Shown: piece by piece, positions 43,497 through 55,923 of the stretch | How the letters are laid out: the number at the start of each line of letters is the position of its first letter | How positions within the stretch are numbered: position 1 is the first letter of the stretch | Origin: Protula sp. h YS-2021 | Taxonomy: Eukaryota; Annelida; Polychaeta; Sabellida; Serpulidae | Direction of reading: 5' to 3' | DNA: 64,000 bases | Assembly: GCA_949752745.1 (NCBI GenBank) | Contig: OX457024.1 | Coordinates: forward strand, 54,376,510-54,440,509 | Translations under genes and position numbers: made by a program | Notes under the pieces: generated by a model | The model's input: only the letters and a program-made list of their open reading frames with translations | What the model was told of the DNA's origin: nothing | The model's database searches: none

Positions 43497-45790
43497 CCAC
43501 TTGGCTGTCTGGCTGAAGGACGCAAATGACATTCCTGACGAGAGAACAAAGTCCTGAGATAATGATCGGTTCTCTTGATGCACTCTTTCCTCCTCCGCAG
43601 GTGAGAACAGCTCCTTCTCACCGCGAATCTGAGCATGGTGTCAATACTGCAAGCATTTAGCGCAAGACCAGCGGTTCTGCAGAAATGCATCTAGCGGCAA
43701 GGAGACCATAGTTTGGAGGAGACTGGATCACTGAGACCATTTCTTCCAACCTTGTTCTTAACTCCTTTAACATGTGGTTGTTGAAGGATATAATATTGAG
43801 GACAAGCCTTAATGGTTTTAGCATTCTCTACTAAGGGAATGTCTGAATCACTGCGCACTGCTCGCATCCACACTGTCCGTTTTAATGTCTGTTCCAGCAC
43901 CTCCAATGAAATGTGATCGTCACATGAGCGATATTGTACGAGACAAACAAAGCAGTTCTTTGATGGATGAAAGCGAGATCATTGCTTTCGTGATGCCTTC
44001 ACTCATAGTAAGTGCGATAGACCTGATGGAAAATCACACTCTGAGTTGCCATCTAGATTTGGGAATCATCTCTATCAAGATAAGTTATGCTGCACGAGGC
44101 GTGAGCGAGCCGGGCTATCTCTTGAGAAGCATATCTAAAAGGTACGTAATCCTGAGCAACTGTGAAGCCAGAGCTGGACCGCTTGGAGTACCAATTTCAT
44201 TTAAATGAGGGGTGGGTAATTTTCTTTCAGTTCTATTGAGTGGTTAGTCTCACCATTATAGAACCAAATAATATGACTCTAATGGATTGCTGGTGTCGTT
44301 AAATCAACCAACCAATCAACAAACCCCTCGTTGGTTAAGAAGAGGGTTTTATTTTAAACTCATTTGAAATTCCGCTTGTCTCTCCGATCAAATTCCTGTT
44401 TCACGAGGGCCGTTGGACCGATCGGGCCATATTATCAGCTACGACTTTTCGATGTTATATGAGAACTTTCTCCTTTCTTCTTTTCCGGTGATCATATTGA
44501 TAACCTGGTTTCGGTCCTAAAACGAAGAATTTCAACAACTAGTATGTTTGTTTTGGACGTAATTATGAAAAATGACGTTAGTGACGTCATCTGTAAGGTA
44601 AATATAAAGACGGGAGTTCCAGGCAGTCAAGGAAAAATTTCATGAATAGGGGACCCCCACTTGGTTTGGTTCGCCCAATTCTATGAGTTTACGGGCGAGA
44701 AAAAAATAGATGCACTTTTCGATCCAACGACAGCTATGAACAAAAGTCATTTGTATGAACAAAAGTGTTATTTAACACTTGGTAAGTCAAAGACGTGGAA
44801 TGAGTATAATGAAGCTTATAACACGTCCCCCTCCTTTTGCCATTGTCTTGAATACAAGGTTTGATTTCTCGATAAAAGAAGGTGATAAAATGCTGTGCGA
44901 GAATTCAAAAAAACTGTTAAAATTTTTGTGTTTTAATGGTTTTTTGTATGTGTTTGTGTCTGTATTTTTGGCAGTACTTCATATTAAAACATTCTCGGAT
45001 ACAAACTTGGACACAGCTGGAACTAGAAGGTTAATTTTTTTTGCCAAATAATGAACCATATTGAAACAACGCTTTAACAATTCTCGTTTAATACTCCTGC
45101 TCCTCATGGCCTTATAAATGCTTATGTTTCTGACAGAACTCGAAGTTCCATATTAAAATATTTCATTTTTCTTTAAAATGCTTGATTTGTGCGCATAATT
45201 AACAATTAGATAGTTCATTTAATTGGAAACTTCTAAACAACTTTACACAACTCTAAAACGTAAGAGATATATTTAACTTGCAAATAAAATATTTCCCTTT
45301 TAAGGATATCTATGTTCAATTTTCATAGAATTGTTAGGAAATACTTATCACTAGATGACGAAATAATCATATATTTCTATTTAAATTAGAGATATCTAAA
45401 TAATTTTAAATACCTTTAAATATTAAGATACATCTTTGTTAATATCTTGATATCTCGAGTTCTGGAGACATCTCGTAATGAGTTAGCGGTGTCTCATTTC
45501 AAATGACTTAAAAAGACTGACTTAGAGATATCTCAAGAGTCAAATACAAATCTCTTCAAATTCAAAAAAGAAGCATCAAGAGCTGATTCGAGATGTTATT
45601 TTATAAATAGATCTTGAGATCCGACTTACAATGCGACTAATAATTATTGCCTAATTGAGTCATTTAATGTAAAAAGAATAATTCTGACATGCATTGGAAC
45701 ATGAACTAGAACCTAACAAATACCAGAAGGCCATTTGCTGCCTTCCTTTTAATCCGGGCCATACCCTTTTCCATAACAGCTTACCCCTAC
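43497..45790 (+). repeat. Macrosatellite unit 2 (2,294 bp)
   Basis: Nearly identical to unit 1 over its whole length, with the same 2,294-bp period. Confidence 0.93.
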
Positions 45791-48700
45791 CCACTTGGCT
45801 GTCTGGCTGAAGGACGCACATGACATTCCTGACGAGAGAACAAAGTCCTGAGATAATGATCGGTTCTCTTGATGCACTCTTTCCTCCTCCGCAGGTGGGA
45901 ACAGCTCCTTCTCACCGCGAATCTGAGCATGGTGTCAATACTGCAAGCATTTAGCGCAAGACCAGCGGTTCTGCAGAAATTCATCTAGCGGCAAGGAGAC
46001 CATAGTTTGGAGGAGACAGGATCACCGAGACCATTTCTTCCAACCTTGTTCTTAACTCCTTTAACATGTGGTTGTTGAAGGATATAATATTGAGGACAAG
46101 CCTTAATGGTTTTAGCATTCTCTACTAAGGGAATGTCTGAATCACTGCGCACTGCCCGCATCCACACTGTCCGTTTTAATGTCTGTTCCAGCACCTCCAA
46201 TGAAATGTGATCGTCACATGAGCGATATTGTACGAGACAAACAAAGCAGTTCTTTGATGAATGAAAGCGAGATCACAGGCGGCCTTTAACTGAGCGGACA
46301 GTCACTGTTTTCGTGATGCCTTCAATCGTAGTTGTCCTGATGGGGAAGCATAGTCTGAGTTCAGATTTGAGGAACATCTCTATCACGACAAGGTATTCCG
46401 CACGAGATGTCAGCGATCCGAGCTTTCTCTTGAAAAGAGTATCTGAAAGGCGCATCCTTCAGAGCAACTTTGAAGCCAGAACTGGACAGCACGGAGTACC
46501 AATTTCACTTAAATGAGGGTTTGTAATTTTCTTTCAGTACTCCTCGTTGGTATTATTACTGAGCCGAATAATATGACCCTAAGCCAGATAGCCCACCTGG
46601 CTATCTCTTGAAAAGCATATCTAAAAGATGCATCCTCCTGAGTAACTTTGAAGCCAGAACTGGACCACTCGGAGTACCAATTTCATTTAATAGAGGGGTG
46701 GGTAATTTTCATTCAGTATTTCTCGTTGGTTAGTCTCACTATAACGGAACCAACACAATATGACTCTGGCGAGTTTCTGGTGTCGTTAAACCAACCAAAC
46801 AATCGATCATACCTTCGTTGGTTAAAAAGAGGGTATTATTTCAAAATATTTTGTCATACCGTTTGTCACTCCGATCAAAGTCCTGTTTCACGAGCATCGT
46901 TGGACAGATCAAGCCCTGTTATCAATGACGACTTCTCGATGTTATCTGTAAACTTTCTCCTGGCTTCTTTGCTCGTGATCATCTTGATAACCTGATTGTC
47001 GGCCCTAAAAACAAAGAAGTTCTACAACTAGTCTGTTTGTTTTGGGCGTAAGGATTAAAAGTGACATTAGTGACGCCATCTGTAGGGTATATAGGGAGGT
47101 GAGTACCAAGCAGTCAAGGAAAAGCTTTGGAATAGGAGACCCTCACTTGGTTTGGGTCGTCCATTTCTATAAGTTCACGGGCGAGAAAGATTTGGATGGC
47201 ACTTTTCAAGCCAACGGCAGCTATAAGTCATGTATGAACAAAAGTGTTTTTAACACTTGGCAAGCCGAAGACATGGAAAGAGTTTATTTAAGTTTATAAC
47301 ATGTCCCTGCCTTCTTTTGCCCTTGCTTTAGATACAAACAGCGATTTCTCAATTAGAGAAGTAGATTATCTAATCTAATCTAATCTGGTATTTATATAGC
47401 GCCTATAACAAAGAGCAAGAAACCAAACTTTGTAAAAAGGTTCACTCAAACGCAACACTAAAAACTTGCGTGTTAAATCTACATTTAAAAATGCTTATAT
47501 TTTCTGCTGATTTCACACTGTCTGGTAGAGGATTCCAGAGCGATGGAGCTATATGACTAAAGCTCCGCTGACCATAGTGCAGGTTGCACTTTGGCACTGT
47601 TAACAAGTCTAGTCAGGCCGAGCGCAGAGTTCGACTCGGTGTAATGGAACAATCATATCCGAAATGTACTTAGGCGAGCCCATGGATGGCTTTGTTTGAA
47701 TTTGTGAGAATTTTGAATTGGATTTCTTTGTTGTACAAGCAGCCAATGCAGAGACTTGAGTGCAGGTTTAACGTGAGCCTGACGCGGTATGAGTTTTTTG
47801 AGTCTTGCAGAAGTGTTCATAACAGACTAATCTTGATAACAATTTTTTTCGGAAAGCCAAGCAACATGCTGTTGCTATAATCCAACGCTGAGATCGCAAG
47901 AGCACGTACTGATGATTTAGTCGCATTTTCTGTGAGGAATTACCGAATACTCCATATCCAATGGATTCAGTAATAGCAGCGACGGCAAATGTCGTGCACA
48001 TGACGATGCATGTCTAACTGTGAATCCATAATGACTCCAAGGTTTTGAGCTTCGCTACTTCCTGTGACCGTGGCATCTTTGAAATGTAACTGATCAACTG
48101 AAATTTTATCCAATAGTGTGAGCTTGCTGTTGCTAGAAATATTCTTCCTTATCCTGGTTTAGTTTTAATTTGTTTTGAAACATTCAATCACTTATTGGGC
48201 CGATACTACTTTCTAGGTGTTAGCCTATGGCTTTTTGAACTGTTTCACACTTAGGATCTGCTTCCTTGCAGAGCTGCGTCTCATCGGCATAGCAGTGAAA
48301 TGACAGTTCTAACGAGCTCATGAAGCGACCTAAAGGTCTAGTATAATCGGTATACATTCTTGAACCCAACTTGCATCCTTGTGGTACAGAACAATCAAGC
48401 TCAGTCACATCAGAGTAGTAGATAATGATAAAATTCTGTGCGAGGATTCAACACAAACTAATTAGATACTTCGTTTAATTGGGAACTTCTAAATAACTTT
48501 ACACATCTCTAAAAAGCAACTGATATTAAATCACAGTCATGGTATCTTCCTTCTTCAGGATGCCAATGTAAATTTTATAGAGTTTTTAGGAAGTATTTAT
48601 TTATAAATAACAAAATAATCAATTTTTCTGCTTAAATGGGAGATGCCTAAATAATTTTAAATACCTCTTAATAGTAAGATACCTGGAGTTACGATGATAT

Positions 48701-49071
48701 CTCATAATCAGTTAGCGGTATCTCATTTTAGATGACTTTACAAAAGACTGACTTAGAGATATCTCAAGAATAAAATGCAAATATCTTCATATTCATATAA
48801 AAAGCGTCAAGAGTTGAAACGAGATATGTTTTATGGACAGATCTTGAGATCCGTTATTATTCCATAATCAATAAATGACAGAACAACCTTCACTGCATTA
48901 CTGACAGACATTGCGACTAATAATTAATGCCTCATTGTGTTATTTAGTTTCAAAAGAATTATTCGGACAGGCATTGGAACAAGAACTATGGCCTAGCAAA
49001 TGCCAGCCGGTCATTTGCTGGGTTCCTTTTTATCCGGGGCATACCCTTTTCCATAACACCTAACCTCCAAC
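45791..49071 (+). repeat. Macrosatellite unit 3, diverged after 46,273 and interrupted
   Basis: The first ~480 bp match units 1-2 closely. After about 46,273 the sequence is of the diverged type and includes a local partial duplication (46,420-46,520 and 46,600-46,700). A LINE fragment sits at 47,366-48,420. Confidence 0.85.
47366..48420 (-). mobile_element. LINE fragment (CR1/jockey-type reverse transcriptase)
   Basis: The minus-strand peptide CSVPQGCKLGSRMYTDYTRP then FHCYADETQLC is the reverse-transcriptase 'PQGS.LGP...YADDTQL' region with decayed residues (second catalytic Asp replaced by Glu). The 3' end at about 47,366 carries a (GATTA)n tail. It is 5'-truncated and broken. Confidence 0.75.
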
Positions 49072-51270
49072 AAACTTGGCTGTCTTGCGGAAGGCAGCAC
49101 ATGTCGTAAGTACTGCAGTCCTTTGGCGCTATAAAGCACTTCCTCAGGAATGCATCTAGCCGCAGGGAGATCATAATTTGGAGGAGACAGAATCACTGAG
49201 ACCAAGCCCTTCAAGCTTGTCCTTAACGTCCTTAACATGTGGTCCTTGAAGGATATGATATTGAAGACAAAAGGAGAAGAAGCCTTAAGAGACTTCGAAT
49301 TTTCTACTAAGAGAATGTCTAAATCACTGCGTACCGCTCGCATCCACACTCTCCGCTTTACCAACAGTTCTTTGATGGACGAAAGCGAGATCACAGGCGG
49401 CCATCTTTTTGAATTCTTTAACTGAGCCCACAGTCACTTCTTTCATGATGCCTTCACTCTTAGTAAGTGTGATAGTCCTGATGAGGAAGCATAGTCTCTT
49501 GGATAGCATATTTAATAGGTTCATTCTTCTGAATCACTGCGCATTGCTCACACTGTATTCTTTACCGACTGTTCCAGTACCTCCAATGAAATCTAATCGT
49601 CAGATGAGCGATATTTTTCGAGTCGAACAAAACAGTTCTTTGAGGGTGAATGCGAGATCACAGGCAGCCATATTTTTGAATTCTTTAACTGAGCGCACAG
49701 TCACTGCTTTCGTGATGCCTTCACTCGTAGTAAGTGCGATAGTAGTGACAGGAAGCATTGTCTGAGTTGCCATCCAGACTTGGAGATCATCTCTTTCTCC
49801 ACAAGGTATGCCGAACGAGACGTTAGCGAATCGACACAATATGACCCCAATCGGTTGCTGGACCAACGAAAAAAATCATACCTTTCGTTTGTTACGAAGT
49901 TGATATTATTTCAAACTCTTCTGTCATCCGGTTGTTACTCCGATCTACAACTTCTCGATGTTATCTGGAAACTTTTTCCTGGCTTCCTTTCCCATGATCA
50001 TTTCAAAACCCTGGGTTTCGGCCTAAAACGAAGAATTTCAACAACTAGCCTGTTTGTTTTGGGCGCAAGGATGAAAAGTAACGCCATCTGTAGGGTATAT
50101 AGAGAGGGAAGTAGCAAGCAGTCAAGAAAAAGTTTCAGGAATAAATGACCCTCACTTGGTTTGTTCGTCCAGTTCTATCAGTTTACGGGCGAGAAAAGAT
50201 TTGGATGGCACATTTCGAGCCAACGACAGCTATAGGTCATTTGTATGAACAAAAGTGTCCTTACCACTTGACAAGTCCAAGACTCTCAGAAAGTATATTT
50301 GAAGTTTATAATACGCCCTTGCCTTAAATAAAACTTTGATTTCTCAATTAAAGAAGTAGACAGTGATAAAATGCTGTGGGAGGATTCAACACAAACTGTT
50401 AATATTTTTGTGTTTTGATGGTTTTTTATGTGTATGCGTGTAGTTTTAGGCAGGGCTTGCATATTAAACCATTCTCGGATACAAAATTTGACACAGCTAG
50501 AACTACAAAATATTCACTTTTTACGGCAAATAATGGGTCATGTTAAAACAATGCTTTCTTGTGGAATACTCCTGCTTTTCGTGGCCATGAAAATACTTAT
50601 TGTTTCTGACAGAAACTCAAAGTTCCATGTTAAAATATTTCAATTTTCTTAGAATTTCTTGAGCTGTGGGCATAATTAAAAATTAGATAGTTCGCTTAAT
50701 TGGGACCTTCTAAACAACTTTTCACATCTCTAAATGGAAAGGGATATCTTTTAATCGCGATTATAATATCTCTCTTTTGATGAGAATTCTTAGGAATTTT
50801 TCTTATAAATAATATCTAAATAATTATAATACCTTCAGATAGCAAGATATATCTATGTTAATATCGGGATATCTCGAGTTGCGGAGATATCTCCTAATTA
50901 GTTAGGGGTATCTCGTTTTAAATGACTTTAGAAAAGGCTGACTTACACATACCTCAAGAGTAAAATACAAATATCTTCAAATTCACATCAGAGGCGTCAA
51001 GAGTTGATACGAGATATTTTTATGAACAGATCTCAAGATACGCTATTATCTCAAAATCGCAATAAATTGTAGAACCACCTTCACTGTATTACTGACTTAC
51101 ATTGCGACTAATATTTATTGCCTAATTGTGTCATGTAATGCAGAAAAAGAATTATACAGACAGGCACAGGAGTGGAACATGAACTAGGGCCTAACAAATG
51201 CCAGTCGGACATTTGCTGCCATCTTTTTATATCCGGGGCGTACCCGTTTCAATAACAAATAACCCCCAAC
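49072..51270 (+). repeat. Macrosatellite unit 4 (~2.2 kb)
   Basis: A diverged unit aligned by 'aaacttggctgtcttgcgga' at its start. The CRE core is lost but 'gggtatatagagagg' remains near 50,093. It contains extra partial copies of the 'gatgccttcact' block near 49,450 and 49,716. Confidence 0.8.
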
Positions 51271-53581
51271 CCAGTTGGCTGTCTGGCGGAAGGAAGCACT
51301 GGGCATTCTTGACGTGAGAGCAAAGTCCTGAGATAACGATCGGCTCTCTTGATGCACTCTTTTTCACCTCCGGAGGTCCAAACAGCTCCATCTCACCGAG
51401 AATTTAGCATGGCGTAAATACTGCGATTCTTTGGAGCTAGACAAGCAGTTCTGCAGGAATGCATCTAGCCGATGGCAGAACATAACTTAAAAGAGACAGG
51501 GACTGAGACCAAGTCCTTCAATCTTGTCCTTAACGCCTTTAACGCGGACATGGTGCAAAGAAGCCTTAATGGACTTCGCATTTTCTACTAAGGGAATGTT
51601 TGAACCACTGCACACTGCTCGCATCCACATTGTCCGCTTTACCGACTGTTCCAGCACCTCCAATGGAATCTGAGCGTCAGATTAGCGATATCGTCCGATA
51701 CTAACAAAACAGTTTTATGATGGATGAAAGCAAGATCACAGATGGCCATCTTTTTGAATTCCTTAACTGAGGGCACAGTCGCTGCTTTCGTGATGCCTTC
51801 ACGTAAGTGCGATAGTTCTGACGAGGTAGCATTGTCTGAGTGGCCACTGAGATTTGGGGATCATCTCTGTCCCAACAAGGTATGCCGCACCAGACGTTAG
51901 CGAGTGGAGCCATCTCTTGGATAGGATATCTAAAAGGTTCATCCTCCTGAGCAACTTTGAAGCCAGAACTGGAGAACTCGGAGTACCAGTTTCATTTAAA
52001 AGAAGGTGGGTAATCATCATTCAATACTCCTCGCTGGTTAGTCTCACTATTACAGAACTGACAGAATATGACCCTAAAGGGTTACAGATATCGTTACACC
52101 AAGCAAACAATCAATCGTACCCCTCGTTGGTTAAAAAAAAGGTATTATTTCAAACTCTTTTGTCATCCGGTTGTTATTCCGATCAAAGTCCTGATTAACG
52201 AGCACCGTTGGACCGATCGGATCATATTATCAGCTACGACTTCTCGATGTTATCTGGAAACTTTTTCCTGGCTTCCTTTTCCAGGATCATTTTGCAAACC
52301 TGGATTTCGGCCCTAAAACGAAGAATTTCTACAACTAGCCTGTTTGTTTTGAGCGTAAGGATGAAAAGTGACGTTAGTGACGTCATCTGTAGGGTATATA
52401 GAGAGGAGAGTACCAAGAGGTCAAGAAAAGGTTTCAGGAATAAATGACCTTCACTTGGTTTGTTGGTCCAATTCTATCAGTTTACGAGTGAGAAAAGATT
52501 TGGATGACACATTTCGAGCCAACGACAGCTATAAGTCATTTGTATGAACAAAAGTGTCCTTAACACTTGACAAGTCCAAGACTCTCAGAAAGTATATTGA
52601 AGTTTATAACACGCCCCTGCCTTCTTCTGCCCTTGCCTTAAATAAAAGCTTTGATTTCTCAATTAAAGAAGTAGACAGTGATAAAATGCTGTGGGAGGAT
52701 TCAACACAAACTGTTAAGTTTTTTTTGATGAGTTTTTTTGTGTATGCGTGTATTTTTAGGCAGTGCTTGCATATTAAAAGATTCTTGGATACAAAATTGG
52801 ACACAGCTAGAACTACAAAATATTCACTTTTTACGGCAAATAATGGGTCATGTTAAAGCAACGCTTTCTTGTGGAATACTCCTGCTATTCGTGGCCATGA
52901 AAATTCTTAATGTTTCTGACAGAAACTCAAAGTAACATGTTAAAATATTTCAATTTTCTTAGAATTTCTCGAGCTGTGGGCATAATCAATAATTAGATAG
53001 TTCGCTTAATTGGGACCTACTAAAAACTTTTCATATCTCTAAATGAAAATGAAGGGATATCTTTTAATCGCGATTATAATATCTCTCTTTTGATTAGAAT
53101 TCTTAGAAATTTTTCTTATAAATAATATCCAAATAATTATAATACCTTTATATAGCAAGATATATCTATGTTAATATCGGGATATCTCGAGTTGCGGAGA
53201 TATCTCCTAATTAGTTAGGGGTGTCTCGTTTTAAATGACTTTAGAAAAGGCTGACTTACATATACCTCAAGAGTAAAATACAAATATCTTCAAATTCACA
53301 TCAGAGGCGTCAAGAGTTGATACGAGATATTTTTATGAACATATCTCAAGATCCGCTATTATCTCTTAATCAATAAATGGTAGAACCACCTTCACTGTAT
53401 TACTGACTTACATTGCGACTAATATTTATTGCCTAATTGTGTCATGTAATGCAGAAAAAGAATTATACAGACAGGCACAGGAGTGGAACATGAACTAGGG
53501 CCTAACAAATGCCAGTCGGACATTTGCTGCCATCTTTTTATATCCGGGGCGTACCCGTTTCAATAACAAATAACCCCCAAC
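51271..53581 (+). repeat. Macrosatellite unit 5 (2,311 bp)
   Basis: Starts 'ccagttggctgtctggcgga'. CRE TGACGTCA at 52,378-52,385 and TATA-like 'gggtatataga' about 10 bp downstream. Confidence 0.88.
52378..52408 (+). promoter_or_regulatory. CRE plus TATA-like box in macrosatellite unit 5
   Basis: TGACGTCA is preceded by a half-site 'tgacgtta' and followed by GGGTATATAGAGAGG. The arrangement recurs in units 1, 2 and 6, and in altered form in units 3, 4 and 7. The motifs are seen; promoter activity is inferred. Confidence 0.4.
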
Positions 53582-55923
53582 CCAGTTGGCTGTCTGGCGG
53601 AAGGAAGCACTGGGCATTCTTGATGTGAGAGCAAAGTCCTGAGATAACGATCGGCTCTCTTGATGCACTCTTTTCACCTCCGGAGGTCAAAACAGCTCCA
53701 TCTCACCGAGAATTTAGCATGGCGTAAATACTGCATTCCTTTGGAGCTAGACCAGCAGTTCTGCAGGAATGCATCTAGCCGATGGCAGACCATAACTTGG
53801 AAGAGACAGGGACTGAGACCAAGTCCTTCAATCTTGTCCTTAACGCCTTTAACGCGGACATGGTGCAAAGAAGCCTTAATGGACTTCGCATTTTCTACTA
53901 AGGGAATGTTTGAACCACTGCACACTGCTCGCATCCACATTGTCCGCTTTACCGACTGTTCCAGCACCTCCAACGGAATCTGAGCGTCAGATTAGCGATA
54001 TCGTCCGATACTAACAAAACAGTTTTATGATGGATGAAAGCAAGATCACAGACGGCCATCTTTTTGAATTCTCTAACTGAGGGCACAGTCACTGCTTTCG
54101 TGATGCCTTCACGTAAGTGCGATAGTTCTGACGAGGAAGCATTGTCTGAGTGGCCACTGAGATTTGGGGATCATCTCTGTCCCAACAAGGTATGCCGCAC
54201 CAGACGTTAGCGAGTGGAGCCATCTCTTGGATAGGATATCTGAAAGGTTCATCCTCCTGAGCAACTTTGAAGCCAGAACTGGACAGCTCGGAGTACCAGT
54301 TTCATTTAAAAGAAGGTGGGTAATCATCATTCAGTACTCCTCGCTGGTTAGTCTCACTATTACAGAACTGACACAATATGACCCTAAAGGGTTACAGGTG
54401 TCGTTACACCAAGCAAACAATCAATCGTACCCCTCGTTGGTTAAAAAGAGGGTATTATTTCAAACTCTTTTGTCATCCGGTTGTTATTCCGATCAAAGTC
54501 CTGTTTAACGAGCACCATTGGACCGATCGGACCATATTATCAGCTACGACTTCTCGATGTTATCTGGAAACTTTTTCCTGGCTTCCTTTCCCATGATCAT
54601 TTTGCAAACCTGGATTTCGGCCCTAAAACGAAGAATTTCTACAACTAGCCTGTTTGTTTTGAGCGTAAGGATGAAAAGTGACTTAAGTGACGTCATCTGT
54701 AGGGTATATAGACAGGAGAGTACCAAGAGGTCAAGAAAAAGTTTCAGGAATAAATGACCTTCACTTGGTTTGTTCGTCCAATTCTATCAGTTTACGAGTG
54801 AGAAAAGATTTGGATGACACATTTCGAGCCAACGACAGCTATAAGTCATTTGTATGAACAAAAGTGTCCTTAACACTTGACAAGTCCAAGACTCTCAGAA
54901 AGTATATTGAAGTTTATAACACGCCCCTGCCTTCTTCAGCCCTTGCCTTAAATAAAAACTTTGATTTCTCAATTAAAGAAGTAGACAGTGATAAAATGCT
55001 GTGGGAGGATTCAACACAAACTGTTAAGTTTTTTTGTATTTTGATGAGTTTTTTGTGTATGCGTGTATTTTTAGGCAGTGCTTGCATATTAAACCATTCT
55101 TGGATACAAAATTGGACACAGCTGGAACTACAAAATATTCACTTTTTACGGCAAATAATGGGTCATGTTAAAGCAACGCTTTCTTGTGGAATACTCCTGC
55201 TATTCGTGGCCATGAAAATACTTATTGTTTCTGACAGAAACTCAAAGTTCCATGTCAAAATATTTCAATTTTCTTAGAATTTCTTGAGCTGTGGGCATAA
55301 TTAATAATTAGATAGTTCGCTTAATTGGGACCTTCTAAAAAACTTTTCACATCTCTAAATGGAAAGGGATATCTTTTAATCGCGATTATAATATCTCTCT
55401 TTTGATTAGAATTCTTAGAAATTTGTTTCTTATAAATAACGAAATAATCATATATTTCTATTTAAATTAGAGATATCTAAATAATTATAATACCTTTAGA
55501 TAGAAAAATATATCTTTGTTAATATCGGGATATCTCGAGTTCCGGTGATATCTCTTAATTACTTAGTGGTATTTCGTTTTAAATGACTTTAGAAAAGGCT
55601 GACTTAGAGATACCTCAAGAGTGAAATACAAATATCTTCAAATTCACATCAGAGGCGACAAGAGTTGATACGAGATATTTTTATGAACAGATCTCAAAAT
55701 CCGCTTTTATCTCACAATCAATAAATGATAGAACAACCTTCACTGTATTAATGACTTACATTGCGACTAATATTTATTGCCTAATTGTGTCATGTAATGC
55801 AGAAAAAGAATTATAAAGACAGGCACAGGAGTGGGACATGAACTAGGGCCTAACAAATGCCAGCCGGACATTTGCTGCCATCTTTTTTTATCCGGGGCGT
55901 TTCAATAACAAATCACCCCCAAC
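53582..55923 (+). repeat. Macrosatellite unit 6 (2,342 bp)
   Basis: Close to unit 5. CRE TGACGTCA at 54,688-54,695, TATA-like box near 54,705. Confidence 0.88.
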
